Positions 1 to 8,507 of a stretch of 64,000 nt of DNA are shown here, one piece after another. The translations under genes were made by a program, and so were the position numbers. The notes under the pieces were generated by a model. It had not been told where the DNA came from. It saw only the letters and a list, made by a program, of their open reading frames with translations, and searched no databases. Each line of letters opens with the position of its first letter. Position 1 is the first letter of the stretch. Origin of the DNA: Oceanitalea stevensii (GTDB lineage: Bacteria > Actinomycetota > Actinomycetes > Actinomycetales > Actinomycetaceae); contig NZ_JACSPO010000003.1 in the NCBI RefSeq assembly GCF_014837105.1, forward strand, positions 62,001-126,000, written 5' to 3'.

Positions 1-157
1 CTCGGAGACCGGGGCCGCGCGCTGGGTGCTGGACCGCTCGGTGGACGCCGCCCGGGAACGCTTCGGCCGCTCCGCCGTCGGCTACCTGCCCGCCGCGATG
101 GGTCGCGGCGCGGGCGTGCCCGAGGAGTTCCGGGAGCTGGCCGAGAAGGACCTGTGA
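1..157 (+). CDS. dinB: DNA polymerase IV (DinB-like), C-terminal fragment
   Basis: The window opens inside an open frame that ends with TGA at 155-157 and encodes about 51 residues. The fragment reads ARERFGRSAVGYLPAAM and then GVPEEFRELAEKDL. An aromatic/Arg-rich D-x-x-R-x-R-F-G stretch followed by a short acidic tail is typical of the last 50 residues of actinobacterial Y-family polymerase IV (DinB), which carries out translesion synthesis. The catalytic palm and the start lie outside the window, so the call rests only on the C-terminal signature. The gene converges on the dehydrogenase at 165-1100 with 7 nt between stops. Confidence 0.55.
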   Translation, partial: SETGAARWVLDRSVDAARERFGRSAVGYLPAAMGRGAGVPEEFRELAEKDL

Positions 158-164
158 GCGGCCG

Positions 165-1100
165 TCAGTAGCCCCGGCCGAGGTCGACGACGTGCGGGGG
201 CCGGCGACCGTCGGCCAGCGCGCCGTGTGCCGCCACGAGGGCCTCGACGACGTCCTCGGGCAGCGTCGGCCCCGACACGTGCGGCGTCACGGTGACCGCC
301 GGGTGGGACCAGCGCCAGTCGTCGGCCGGGAGCGGCTCCGTCTCGTGGACGTCGAGCACGGCGCGGCGGACCGTGCCGGCGTCGAGGGCGGTCCGCAGGT
401 CGTCGGCCACGAGCGTCGCGCCACGGCCGACGTTGACGACGACGGCGCCGTCGAGCTGGTCGAGCACGCTCGCGTCGACCAGGCCGCGGGTGCCGTCGGT
501 GAGCGGGAGCGCGTTGACGAGCGCCGCGCACGACCCCAGGTGCGGGGCGGCGTCGGCCAGGGCGGCGACGTCGTCGAAGGGGTCCGCGGCCGTGCCGCGC
601 GTGTTGACGCCGACGGTCCGGTACCCGGCGGCGCGCAGTACCCGGGCGACGCCGGCACCGATCTCCCCGGTGCCGAGGACGACAACGGCGGCGCCCCGCG
701 TGCGCACCGGCTCGAGCGGTTGCCACTGCGCCCGCTCCTGCTGGGCGGCGTACTCCCGCAGGTGCCACGCGTCGGCGAGCAGGTGGGCCAGGACGTAGCT
801 GCCGATCGCCTCCGGCATGCCGCCGACCGTGCGCGTGAGGACGACGTCCGTGCCCCGTAGCTCCTCGACCACCCGGTCGACACCCGCCATCGGCAGGTGG
901 ACCCACCGCACGCCGGAGTCCGCGAGGTTCGGCGGCACGGTGTAGCCGGTGTAGCTGTCGGCCCAGGCGGCGTCCTCGGGGGAGAGGGGCCCGTGCGGGA
1001 CGGTGCGGGTCTCGAGCGCCGGCAGGGCAGAGGCGAGGTCCGCGGCGAGGCCGGCGGCGTCGCGCCCGGCGAGGAGCATGCGGTGAAAGCTGTGAGGCAT
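165..1100 (-). CDS. D-2-hydroxyacid dehydrogenase (GhrA-like, glyoxylate/hydroxypyruvate reductase family)
   Basis: The 311-aa product is an NAD(P)-dependent D-2-hydroxyacid dehydrogenase of the cytosol. It carries the Rossmann loop GTGEIG near residue 143, the NVGRGA stretch that ends a beta strand of the cofactor domain, the catalytic Glu in DVHETEPLP, and the catalytic His in TPHVSGP. This order and length match the GhrA-type subfamily that reduces glyoxylate or hydroxypyruvate; the substrate is inferred. The ATG is supported by a -10-like TACGGT (1107-1112, minus strand) exactly 6 nt upstream, which implies a leaderless mRNA. It is divergent from the alpha-hydroxyacid oxidase, so both genes of this neighbourhood act on 2-hydroxy acids. 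Confidence 0.88.
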   Translation of the reverse strand: MPHSFHRMLLAGRDAAGLAADLASALPALETRTVPHGPLSPEDAAWADSYTGYTVPPNLADSGVRWVHLPMAGVDRVVEELRGTDVVLTRTVGGMPEAIGSYVLAHLLADAWHLREYAAQQERAQWQPLEPVRTRGAAVVVLGTGEIGAGVARVLRAAGYRTVGVNTRGTAADPFDDVAALADAAPHLGSCAALVNALPLTDGTRGLVDASVLDQLDGAVVVNVGRGATLVADDLRTALDAGTVRRAVLDVHETEPLPADDWRWSHPAVTVTPHVSGPTLPEDVVEALVAAHGALADGRRPPHVVDLGRGY

Positions 1101-1202
1101 GCACCGACCGTACCGACAGCATCCGCCGCTCGACCTGCAGGGGCGGGTGTGGTGCCCGGCGCCGTAGTCTCGGGCACGCAGTCACGTCGAGGAGGTCGGT
1201 CC
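1101..1202. promoter_or_regulatory. divergent promoter region, dehydrogenase / hydroxyacid oxidase
   Basis: This 102-nt divergent gap holds TACGGT on the minus strand (1107-1112), placed for leaderless transcription of the dehydrogenase. It also holds TAGTCT on the plus strand (1165-1170) as a -10 candidate for the oxidase, which would leave a leader of about 25 nt containing the GAGGAGG ribosome-binding site just before the ATG at 1203. Promoter assignments come from hexamer match and spacing only. Confidence 0.5.
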
Positions 1203-2441
1203 ATGGTCAGGCGGCAGGTCCCCAACCCGCGGGAGATCCTCGAGCTGGTCCAGTTCAAGCGGCCCAGCCTCGACGCCCGCAAGCGGCGCCTGGACGCGGC
1301 GCTCACCATCGAGGACCTCCGCGCGATCGCCAAGCGACGCACCCCCGCGGCCGCCTTCGACTACACCGACGGCGCCGCGGAGGGGGAGCTGTCCCTGCGC
1401 CGGGCGCGGCAGGCCTTCCAGGACATCGAGCTCCACCCCTCGATCCTGCGCGACGTCTCGCGGGTGGACACGAGCACGACCGTCTTCGGCGGGCCCTCGG
1501 CCCTGCCCTTCGGGATCGCGCCCACCGGCTTCACCCGGCTCATGCACACCGAGGGGGAGAGCGCCGGGGCTGCGGCCGCCGGGGCGGCGGGCATCCCCTT
1601 CACCCTCTCGACCCTGGGCACGACGTCCATCGAGGACGTCCGGGCGGCCAACCCCCACGGGCGCAACTGGTTCCAGCTGTACGTGATGAAGCAGCGCGAG
1701 ATCTCCTACGGCCTCGTCGAGCGGGCTGCGGCGGCCGGCTTCGACACCCTCTTCTTCACGGTCGACACCCCGGTGGCGGGGGCGCGGCTGCGCGACACCC
1801 GCAACGGCTTCTCCATCCCGCCTCAGCTCACCGTGCGCACCGTGGCCAACGCGGTGCCGCGACCGTGGTGGTGGGTCGACTTCCTCACCACGCCCAAGCT
1901 CGAGTTCGCCTCCCTGTCCTCCACCGGCGGGACCGTGGGGGAGCTGCTCGACTCGGCGATGGACCCCTCGATCGACTACGAGGACCTCGCGACCATCCGG
2001 GCCATGTGGCCGGGCACGATCGTCGTCAAGGGCGTCCAGACGGTGGCCGACGCGAAGCGGCTCGCCGACCTCGGCGTGGACGGCATCGTCCTGTCCAACC
2101 ACGGCGGGCGCCAGCTCGACCGCGCGCCCGTCCCGTTCCACCTCCTGCCGGAGGTGGTGCGCGAGGTCGGCAGCGACCTCGAGGTCACCCTCGACACCGG
2201 CATCATGAACGGCGCCGACATCGTCGCGAGCGTCGCCCTCGGCGCCCGCTTCACCTTCATCGGCCGCGCCTACCTCTACGGGCTGATGGCCGGCGGCCGG
2301 CAGGGCGTGGACCGCGCGATCGCCATCCTCGCCGACCAGGTCCGCCGCACGATGAAGCTCCTCCAGGTCACCTCCCTCGAGGAGCTCGGTCCCCAGCACG
2401 TCACCCAGCTCCAGCGCCTCGTGCCGCGGCCGCGCCGCTAG
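1203..2441 (+). CDS. FMN-dependent alpha-hydroxy-acid oxidase/dehydrogenase (LldD/lactate oxidase family)
   Basis: The 412-aa protein is a full-length TIM-barrel flavoenzyme that oxidises an L-2-hydroxy acid, probably L-lactate, to the 2-oxo acid. Visible family marks are [11 protein letters not shown] near residue 55, the FMN-contacting [14 protein letters not shown], the active-site FQLYV, the Lys of IVVKGVQT, and the catalytic SNHGGRQLD motif. GAR and GRAYLYG bind FMN phosphate near the C-terminus. I chose ATG 1203 because GAGGAGG lies at proper spacing and the longer frame upstream has shadow-like composition. The divergent neighbour is a D-2-hydroxyacid dehydrogenase. The sequence alone does not say whether electrons go to oxygen or to quinone. 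Confidence 0.9.
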   Translation: MVRRQVPNPREILELVQFKRPSLDARKRRLDAALTIEDLRAIAKRRTPAAAFDYTDGAAEGELSLRRARQAFQDIELHPSILRDVSRVDTSTTVFGGPSALPFGIAPTGFTRLMHTEGESAGAAAAGAAGIPFTLSTLGTTSIEDVRAANPHGRNWFQLYVMKQREISYGLVERAAAAGFDTLFFTVDTPVAGARLRDTRNGFSIPPQLTVRTVANAVPRPWWWVDFLTTPKLEFASLSSTGGTVGELLDSAMDPSIDYEDLATIRAMWPGTIVVKGVQTVADAKRLADLGVDGIVLSNHGGRQLDRAPVPFHLLPEVVREVGSDLEVTLDTGIMNGADIVASVALGARFTFIGRAYLYGLMAGGRQGVDRAIAILADQVRRTMKLLQVTSLEELGPQHVTQLQRLVPRPRR

Positions 2442-2444
2442 GGC

Positions 2445-4208
2445 TCAGCGACGGCGGCCGGTGCGCCGCCGCAGCCGGGCCAGCAGCCCGCGCCGCCCGT
2501 CGCGGTGCACCCGGGCGAGCGGCCGGCGGTGCGCCGTCCCGGCGGGCGGGACGTCGAGCTCGAGGTCGGCGACGGCGACGAGGTCGGGCCGGTCCTCCGA
2601 CGCGCCGACCACCCGCCCACCGAGCCAGACGGTGCGCAGCTGCTCGCCGTCGACCTCGAGGACGGCGAGGTTGTTGTCGAACCACGGCCCGGCGATCCCG
2701 TGCCAGCGCCACGGCGGCTCGGGCAGCCGCGCCAGCCGGGACAGCAGTGCGCCCAGCGGCCGGGCCCCGTGGGAGCCGAGCGCCGCGAAGGCCCGCAGCG
2801 CCCGGGGGAGCGGGTTGCGGATGGGGGAGCACACGAGCTGGAGCATCCGGGAGCCGGACTCGCGGTCCACCTCGGTGATGTAGGAGAAGTGGACGTCACC
2901 GGAGAGGAAGAGCACCGACGACGGCGCCGCGCCGCGCCGTCCGTCGGCGACCTCGGTGACCATCTGCGCCACGGCGGTGAAGGACCGGCTGAACGCGCCC
3001 CAGTGCTCGAGGTCGAGCTCCTGGCGCAGCCACTCCGCGGCGCGGGCCAGGTGGCGCCCGAGCCTCCCCTCGGCGAGGGCCTCGTCCAGCGCCTCCACGC
3101 GGTGCAGCCCCATCGGCAGGAGAAAGGGCAGCGACGTCGCCACGAGGAGGTGCTCGACGTCGCCGGTCAGCTGCTCGTCCAGCCAGGCCGTCTCGTCGTC
3201 GTCGAGCATCGACCGGCGGGCCGGCTCCAGCTCCCGCGCCGCCCGCGAGTCCACGACGACCAGCCGGGAGCCACCCAGCGGGTGGGTGTAGCTCCACCGG
3301 TAGCTCTCCGGCTCGCGGTCGGCCCGCTCGGCGAAGGCGTCGACGGCGTCGGTGAGGTCGACCTCGGTGCCCGGCGCCGCCTCCTGACGGCGCCGCAGCT
3401 CCGCCCACAGCGGGTCCTCGGCCCGCTCGGTCGCGGACATGTTCCCCAGGTGCTGGTAGACCCAGTAGGAGCCCAGCGCGGCGACGATGCGCCCGTGCCA
3501 CCAGCTCGTCGCCTCCATCTGCCGACGCCAGCTGAGGGAGGTGTTCCAGTCGTCGCGCACGTCGTGGTCGTCGAAGATCATCAGGCTCGGCAGCCACGAC
3601 AGCAGCCACCGCAGCGCCGGCTCGCCCCAGGCCAGGCGGTAGAGGTGGGCGTACTCCTCGAAGTCCGCGAGCTCGTCGCCCGGCTCCGCGGAGATGTCCC
3701 GCCGCGCCTCGATGAACTCGCGCATCTCGGCGGACGTCGCGTCGGCGTAGACCTGGTCACCGAGGAGCAGGAGGAGGTCCGGCGCCTGCCCCGCCTCGCC
3801 GTCGGCCAGCGCCAGCGCGTAGGTGCGCAGGGCGTCCACGCCGTGGGTGAGGTGGTGGACGTCGTCGTGCGGGACGCTCGTGCGGCACGAGCCGAAGGCC
3901 AGCCGTACCGGTGCGTCGTCGGCTCGCGCCGCCAGCGTGCTCGGGGGGAAGGTGGCGGCCGGGGCAGGCCAGCACACGTCGTCGTCGACGAGCACCTCGT
4001 ACGGCACGCGAGTGTCGCGAGGCAGGCCGTCCACCTCGACGAGCGCGTAGTGGTGCCCGTGGACGGCGAAGGTAGGGGCGGACCAGGCGCCGCCGTCGTC
4101 GGTGAGACGGACGGTGACCGTGGCCGCGCGGGCCACCTCCACCCACACCGCGGCCGTCGTCCCGTCGACGCGGCGGACCATCGGTCCCAGCACCAGCTCG
4201 GCTGCCAT
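2445..4208 (-). CDS. PhoD-like alkaline phosphatase/phosphodiesterase family protein
   Basis: The 587-aa product belongs to the PhoD-like metallophosphatase superfamily. It starts with an Ig/fibronectin-like N-domain (LGPMVRRVDGTTAAVWVEV). The metal-binding motifs follow in order: FGSCRT, LLLLGDQVYAD, FDDHDVRDDWN, and LFLSGDVHFSY with the downstream VCSPIRNP. Many PhoD proteins are Tat-exported, but no Tat or Sec signal is visible here, so it may be cytosolic. The start at 4208 (MAAELVLGP) is preferred over the longer frame because the homology-like sequence begins there. The stop lies 4 nt from the convergent oxidase stop. Confidence 0.86.
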   Translation of the reverse strand: MAAELVLGPMVRRVDGTTAAVWVEVARAATVTVRLTDDGGAWSAPTFAVHGHHYALVEVDGLPRDTRVPYEVLVDDDVCWPAPAATFPPSTLAARADDAPVRLAFGSCRTSVPHDDVHHLTHGVDALRTYALALADGEAGQAPDLLLLLGDQVYADATSAEMREFIEARRDISAEPGDELADFEEYAHLYRLAWGEPALRWLLSWLPSLMIFDDHDVRDDWNTSLSWRRQMEATSWWHGRIVAALGSYWVYQHLGNMSATERAEDPLWAELRRRQEAAPGTEVDLTDAVDAFAERADREPESYRWSYTHPLGGSRLVVVDSRAARELEPARRSMLDDDETAWLDEQLTGDVEHLLVATSLPFLLPMGLHRVEALDEALAEGRLGRHLARAAEWLRQELDLEHWGAFSRSFTAVAQMVTEVADGRRGAAPSSVLFLSGDVHFSYITEVDRESGSRMLQLVCSPIRNPLPRALRAFAALGSHGARPLGALLSRLARLPEPPWRWHGIAGPWFDNNLAVLEVDGEQLRTVWLGGRVVGASEDRPDLVAVADLELDVPPAGTAHRRPLARVHRDGRRGLLARLRRRTGRRR

Positions 4209-4338
4209 GCGAGCAGTGTCCCCGTGCGGGGCCGGTCGCGTCGGTGGTTCGGTGGGGTCTGTGCAGCAGGCCCGCACGGTCCTACGATCGGAGGGTCAGC
4301 GCCGGCGCCGGTGCCGGCCTTCGGACGCGGAGGTTCTC

Positions 4339-4716
4339 ATGACTGGTCGAGTGGTCCACTTCGAGATCCCCTTCGAGGACAAGGACCGTGCCAAGCGCTT
4401 CTACAGCGACGTCTTCCACTGGCAGGTGGAGGAGATGCCCGAGCTCGACTACGTCGGTGTGCAGACCGGCCCCACGGGGCAGGACGGCATGGCGAGCGAG
4501 CCCGGCTACATCGGCGGCGGGATGACTGCCCGGGCCGGGTCGAACACCGCCACCGTCATCGTCCTCGACAGCACCGACATCGACGCCGACCTCTCCCGGG
4601 TGGAGTCCCACGGCGGTGAGGTCCTCGAGGGCCGCACTCCGGTCGGTGACATGGGCTTCGCCGCGTACTTCAAGGACTCGGAGGGCAACGTCGTCGGCCT
4701 GTGGCAGAGCGCGTAG
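4339..4716 (+). CDS. VOC (glyoxalase/dioxygenase-fold) family protein
   Basis: This is a 125-aa single-domain protein of the vicinal-oxygen-chelate superfamily. It starts with VVHFEIPFEDKDRAKRFY and ends with AAYFKDSEGNVVGLWQ, the two beta-alpha-beta-beta-beta halves typical of the small CatE-like VOC proteins. The probable metal ligands are the His of VVHFEIP and the Glu of FKDSEGN. GGAGG lies 5 nt before the ATG, and TACGAT at 4284-4289 can serve as the -10. The substrate cannot be read from sequence. It is divergent from the phosphatase gene and convergent with the DoxX gene. Confidence 0.85.
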   Translation: MTGRVVHFEIPFEDKDRAKRFYSDVFHWQVEEMPELDYVGVQTGPTGQDGMASEPGYIGGGMTARAGSNTATVIVLDSTDIDADLSRVESHGGEVLEGRTPVGDMGFAAYFKDSEGNVVGLWQSA

Positions 4717-4719
4717 CGC

Positions 4720-5067
4720 CTACCGCAGGCTGGTGAGCGTGTAGCCGGCGGCCAGGACGAGCAGGGCGAGCGCCGGGACCATGTCCGCCGGCGCGTCCTT
4801 CGCGCGGGCGTGGAACACGACGGCGCCCACCATGAGGAGCGCCACGCCCGCACCCGCCGCGACCCCGAGCCACGCCCACCACAGCCCGACGACGATCCCG
4901 GCCACCGCCGCCAGCTCGAGGTACCCGATGGCCCGGTAGCGCGGCCACGGGACGCCGAGGTGCGCCGCCGTGTCGCGCATCGACTGCTGCTCGGTCACCT
5001 TGCTCAGCGCGGCGACGAGGAGCAGGGCGCAGGTGAGGGCGGCGAGGACGATGCGTGCGGTCTCCAT
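4720..5067 (-). CDS. DoxX-family small integral membrane protein
   Basis: The 115-aa product has about four hydrophobic segments. The first is ARIVLAALTCALLLVAALSK at the N-terminus. The second and third are AVAGIVVGLWWAWLGV and AAGAGVALLMVGAVVF. The last is PALALLVLAAGYTL at the C-terminus. The conserved K-V-T near the first helix, the P-x-Y-R-x-I-G-Y-L-E-L linker and the HARAKD loop match the DoxX/DoxX-like group, whose biochemical role is uncertain. The start METARIV gives the expected family length. The stop is only 3 nt from that of the VOC gene. Confidence 0.8.
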   Translation of the reverse strand: METARIVLAALTCALLLVAALSKVTEQQSMRDTAAHLGVPWPRYRAIGYLELAAVAGIVVGLWWAWLGVAAGAGVALLMVGAVVFHARAKDAPADMVPALALLVLAAGYTLTSLR

Positions 5068-5241
5068 CCGCTCGAGCGTGCCCCACCCGGGCCGCTGCTG
5101 TCCTCGGAATTCGGCCGCGGGCCGGGAGGCGGGACCATGGGCCCCCTTTCCGGGCAATTCACCCGGGCACGATGGGATCAGCCGGGAGACACCGGCAGCG
5201 GAGGGGCCCCAGGAGGGCCGCGACACGAGGAGTTGGGGCAC
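5068..5241. other. divergent intergenic region, nothing decisive seen
   Basis: This 174-nt gap separates the DoxX gene (minus) and the SDR gene (plus). It is GC-rich and holds short complementary stretches such as GGGGCCCC near 5204. I see no convincing promoter pair or operator beyond the GAGGAG ribosome-binding site before the SDR start. Confidence 0.4.
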
Positions 5242-6063
5242 ATGGAGATCGCCGGCAAGGTGTTCGTCGTCACCGGGGGCGGGAACGGCATCGGTCGCGC
5301 CGTCGTCCTCGACCTGCTGGCCCGCGGCGCGGGAGTCGCGGCCGTCGACGTCAGCGAGGCCGCTCTCGCCGAGACTGCGGCGCTCGCGGGCAACGCCGGC
5401 CTCTTCTCCACCCACGTCGTCGACCTCGCCGACCGGGACGCCGTCGAGGCGCTGCCCGAGGCCGTCATCGCCGCCCACGGGCAGGTGGACGGCGTCCTCA
5501 ACGTCGCGGGGATCATCCAGCGCTTCGTCCCCGTCAACGACCTCTCCTACGAGGAGGTCGAGAAGGTCATGGCGGTGAACTACTGGGGCGTGGTCCACAT
5601 GTGCAAGGCGTTCCTGCCCCACCTGCTCGAGCGGCCCGCCGCGTGCATCGTCAACGTCGGCAGCATGGGCGGCCTCTCGCCGGTCCCCGGCCAGTCCGTC
5701 TACGGCGCGAGCAAGGCCGCCGTCAAGCTCTTCACCGAGGGCCTGTACGCCGAGCTGCTCGACACCCCCGTGGCCGTCACGGTGGTCTTCCCCGGCGCGA
5801 TCGCGACGAACATCAGCGCGAACTCCGGCGTGGGCGCGAAGCGTGACCCCGAGGCGGGCGACACGAAGATGCGGACGACGACGGCTCAGGAGGCCGCCCG
5901 CCAGATCATCGCCGCCGTCGAGAAGGGCTCCTACCGGGCGACGATCGGCAGCGACGCCCGGATGATCGACCTTCTCTCCCGGCTCATGCCGCGCCGGACC
6001 ACCGAGATGATCACGAAGAAGATGGGCGCGATGCTCGAGAGCATGGCTCCCGCCAAGGTCTGA
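5242..6063 (+). CDS. short-chain dehydrogenase/reductase (SDR)
   Basis: The 273-aa classical SDR carries the cofactor loop TGGGNGIG at residues 11-18, the NVAGI motif near residue 92, the catalytic Ser in NVGSMGG, and the catalytic Tyr and Lys in SVYGASK. The C-terminal 70 residues (SRLMPRRTTEMITKKM) have the pattern of the long substrate-loop group that acts on lipid-like or bulky alcohols; this is inference. GAGGAG lies upstream of the ATG. It is followed by a strong hairpin terminator and looks monocistronic. Confidence 0.87.
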   Translation: MEIAGKVFVVTGGGNGIGRAVVLDLLARGAGVAAVDVSEAALAETAALAGNAGLFSTHVVDLADRDAVEALPEAVIAAHGQVDGVLNVAGIIQRFVPVNDLSYEEVEKVMAVNYWGVVHMCKAFLPHLLERPAACIVNVGSMGGLSPVPGQSVYGASKAAVKLFTEGLYAELLDTPVAVTVVFPGAIATNISANSGVGAKRDPEAGDTKMRTTTAQEAARQIIAAVEKGSYRATIGSDARMIDLLSRLMPRRTTEMITKKMGAMLESMAPAKV

Positions 6064-6070
6064 GGCCCCT

Positions 6071-6099
6071 GGGCGGGCACCGGTCGCCGGTGCCCGCCC
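6071..6099 (+). terminator. strong hairpin terminator after the SDR gene
   Basis: A perfect 13-bp stem, GGGCGGGCACCGG (6071-6083) paired with CCGGTGCCCGCCC (6087-6099), closes on a 3-nt loop, 7 nt after the SDR stop. No U-tract follows. Such U-poor hairpins are common as terminators in GC-rich actinobacteria. Confidence 0.8.
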
Positions 6100-6110
6100 G
6101 CAGGCGTCCG

Positions 6111-6139
6111 TGACGGCTGTCACAGGCCCCGGTTAGGGT
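6111..6139 (+). promoter_or_regulatory. sppA promoter (-35 TGACGG, -10 TAGGGT)
   Basis: TGACGG at 6111-6116 and TAGGGT at 6134-6139 are separated by exactly 17 bp. The -10 ends 5 nt before the sppA ATG, so transcription would begin at or next to the start codon. The -35 overlaps a small TGAC/GTCA dyad (6111-6122). Confidence 0.6.
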
Positions 6140-6144
6140 GCCTT

Positions 6145-7746
6145 ATGGCCTTGATCCCAGAGAAGCTCCGCCTCGCCGTCAGCCGCACCCGTGCCGCGGG
6201 CAGCGCCCCCGACTGGGTGGTCCTCGACCTCCACGGCAGCTACCCCACGCACGCGCCGGCGGGCGCGGCCGCGGCGCTCCTCCAGCGCGACGACACCTTC
6301 GAGGCGCTCACCGAGCGCCTGGACAGGCTCGCCAAGGCCGACTGGCTCACCGGCGTCCTCGTGCGCGTCGGCGAGCTGAAGGTCGGGCTGAGCACGGCGC
6401 GCGCCCTCGGCGCCGCGCTGGGCCGGCTGGCCGCCCGCAAGCACGTCGTCGGCTACGTGCCGCAGGTGTCGATGCGCACCCTGCTCGTCACCGCTCGGGC
6501 CAGCGAGGTCGTCGTCCCCGAGTCCGCCGAGGTCTCGCTGCCCGGCTTCGCGGCCGAGCAGGTCTTCCTCGGGGCCTTCCTCGCCAAGCACGGCATCACC
6601 TTCGAGAACCTGCGCATCCGCGAGTACAAGTCCGCGCTCACGGCCTTCTCCGAGGACCGTATGGACGAGTACGAGCGCGAGCAGCTCACCGCCTACCTCG
6701 ACTCCGCCGAGCGGACCTGGCTCGACGCCGTGGCCGACGGAGCGGACCCCGCGTCCGTCCTCGGCGCCGGCTTCACGAACGCGGAGGAGCTGCTCGCCGC
6801 CGGTCTCGTCAGCCGCATCGCCTACGACGACGAGATCGTCACCGTCGTCGACCAGCACTGGCCGCGCGCCCTCGAGCTGCTCCTGCCGGACCTCTCCGCC
6901 CGCAAGCTCGCGAGGAAGGCCGACGGCGTGGCGATCGTGCCCGTCGTCGGCGCCATCGTCTCGGGCCGGTCGCGGAGCACCCCGCCGCTGCCGATCGGTC
7001 CCGGACCCACGGCCGGCTCGGAGACCGTCGTCACCGCGCTGCGCCGGGCCGAGCGCGACGAGCACGTCAAGGCCGTCGTCCTGTGGGTCGACTCCCCGGG
7101 CGGCTCCGCGCTCGCCTCCGACGTCATCGGCCGCGCCGTCGCGCGGTGCGCCAAGCCCGTCGTCGCCGTCATGGGGCAGGTCGCCGCGTCCGGGGGCTAC
7201 TACGTCCTCACCCACGCCGACCACGTCGTCGCCGACCCGTACACGATCACCGGGAGCATCGGCGTCGTCGTCGGCAAGCCGGTCCTCGCCCAGCTCGACG
7301 AGCGCCAGGGGCTCAACCCGCAGACCGTCGGACGGGAGGCCGCGCTGTTCGCCAGCCCGCACCGGCCCTTCACCGCCGAGCAGCGCGCGTGGGCGGAGAA
7401 GATGATGGAGGAGGTCTACGCCCGTTTCGTCGACCGCGTGGCCGCCGGCCGCAGCCTCAGCCACGAGCGCGTGGACGAGATCGGCCGCGGTCGGATCTGG
7501 AGCGGGCAGGACGCCGCCGGCATCGGCCTCGTCGACGAGCTGGGGGACCTCCACGACGGAATCGCCGCCGCCCGCCGGCTCGCCGGCCTGGGCGAGCACG
7601 CCCCCGTGCGCACCGTGTCCGCGGGGCTCACGCTGCCCGGCCTGCCGAGCTTCGCCACGCAGCCTGCAGGAGCCGTGGAGCGGCTGTGGCCCTTCGGCTC
7701 GGAGAAGGTCCTCACCTGGTTCGACCGCTCCGTCCGGATCCGCTGA
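6145..7746 (+). CDS. sppA: signal peptide peptidase SppA, 67-kDa type (S49 family)
   Basis: The 533-aa protein has two tandem S49 protease domains, as in protease IV. It cleaves residual signal peptides in the membrane. The N-domain supplies the general-base Lys in IREYKSA (near residue 159). The C-domain supplies the nucleophile Ser in QVAASGGYYV (near residue 350), after the conserved VDSPGGSALASD. ITGSIGVV is also typical. No clear N-terminal membrane anchor is seen, unlike E. coli SppA, so membrane attachment may be peripheral. The gene has its own promoter and likely a leaderless mRNA. A 114-aa hydrophobic protein follows after 15 nt. Confidence 0.92.
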   Translation: MALIPEKLRLAVSRTRAAGSAPDWVVLDLHGSYPTHAPAGAAAALLQRDDTFEALTERLDRLAKADWLTGVLVRVGELKVGLSTARALGAALGRLAARKHVVGYVPQVSMRTLLVTARASEVVVPESAEVSLPGFAAEQVFLGAFLAKHGITFENLRIREYKSALTAFSEDRMDEYEREQLTAYLDSAERTWLDAVADGADPASVLGAGFTNAEELLAAGLVSRIAYDDEIVTVVDQHWPRALELLLPDLSARKLARKADGVAIVPVVGAIVSGRSRSTPPLPIGPGPTAGSETVVTALRRAERDEHVKAVVLWVDSPGGSALASDVIGRAVARCAKPVVAVMGQVAASGGYYVLTHADHVVADPYTITGSIGVVVGKPVLAQLDERQGLNPQTVGREAALFASPHRPFTAEQRAWAEKMMEEVYARFVDRVAAGRSLSHERVDEIGRGRIWSGQDAAGIGLVDELGDLHDGIAAARRLAGLGEHAPVRTVSAGLTLPGLPSFATQPAGAVERLWPFGSEKVLTWFDRSVRIR

Positions 7747-7761
7747 GAGGCTGGGCACACC

Positions 7762-8106
7762 ATGAGGGGGAACCAGCGGTGGACCTCGCTCCTCAGCGGG
7801 GTGCTCGTGGCGAACAGCGCGCCGCACCTGGCGAGCGCGGTCACCGGCCGACGTCACCTCACCCCGCTCGCGGGACGGGAGTCGTCCCCGGCGGTCAACG
7901 GGGCCTGGGGCGTGGCCAACCTGGCCGGCGGTCTGCTGCTCCTGCGGCGGGCGGCGGGAGCACCGTCGTCCCTGCGCTGGGACGAGCGGCTCCACTGGTT
8001 CGAGGCGGGGGTCGCCGTGTTCAGCGTGTGGATGGCGGGCTCGGAGCGCGCGCTGAGGATCAACACGGGTGTCGAAACCGGGCGTCCCCGTTCGTCCAGA
8101 GGGTGA
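7762..8106 (+). CDS. small hypothetical protein, probably membrane-associated
   Basis: The 114-aa product is not recognised as a named family. Residues 8-28 (TSLLSGVLVANSAPHLASAVTG, shortened here) form one moderately hydrophobic segment. NGAWGVANLAGGLLLL forms a second and WFEAGVAVFSVWMAG a third. The residues between them are small or positively charged. The pattern N-S-x-P-H and W-G-x-x-N-L occurs in small four-helix membrane proteins. It lies 15 nt after sppA and may be cotranscribed. Start choice follows the first ATG; the ribosome-binding site is weak. Confidence 0.6.
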   Translation: MRGNQRWTSLLSGVLVANSAPHLASAVTGRRHLTPLAGRESSPAVNGAWGVANLAGGLLLLRRAAGAPSSLRWDERLHWFEAGVAVFSVWMAGSERALRINTGVETGRPRSSRG

Positions 8107-8148
8107 GAGCGCCGGAGGGACCGGCGCCGCACACCGGGGAGAGACACG

Positions 8149-8499
8149 ATGAGCCAGTACCTGCTGAGCATCTACCAGCCCTACGGCGAGACGATGGAGG
8201 AGTTCCCCGACGCGGAGTTCCTCGAGCCGATCATCCGTGAGGTGACCGCGCTCAAGGAGGACATGCACCGCCAGGGGGTGTGGGTCTTCGACGGCGGGCT
8301 GCACGCCCCCACGACGGCCACCGTGCTGCGGCCGCAGGGGGCGGACGTCGTCACCACCGACGGACCCTTCGCCGAGGCGAAGGAGCACCTGGGCGGCCTC
8401 ACCGTCATCGACGTCGAGGACCTCGACGCCGCCCTGGCGTGGGGCGAGCGCCTGGCGCGGGCGACCACCCTGCCCGTCGAGGTCCGACCCTTCCAGTAG
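8149..8499 (+). CDS. YCII/DGPF-domain protein, partner of the ECF sigma factor
   Basis: The 116-aa protein has the YCII-related ferredoxin-like fold with the diagnostic TTDGPFAEAKEHLGG motif near residues 63-77. DGPF proteins are encoded next to ECF42-type sigma factors in very many actinobacteria. Their function is unknown, but genetic association suggests a regulatory or sensory role. GGGGAGAG lies upstream of the ATG. The ECF sigma gene follows 8 nt downstream, so the two form one unit. Confidence 0.9.
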   Translation: MSQYLLSIYQPYGETMEEFPDAEFLEPIIREVTALKEDMHRQGVWVFDGGLHAPTTATVLRPQGADVVTTDGPFAEAKEHLGGLTVIDVEDLDAALAWGERLARATTLPVEVRPFQ

Positions 8500-8507
8500 G
8501 CACGGCC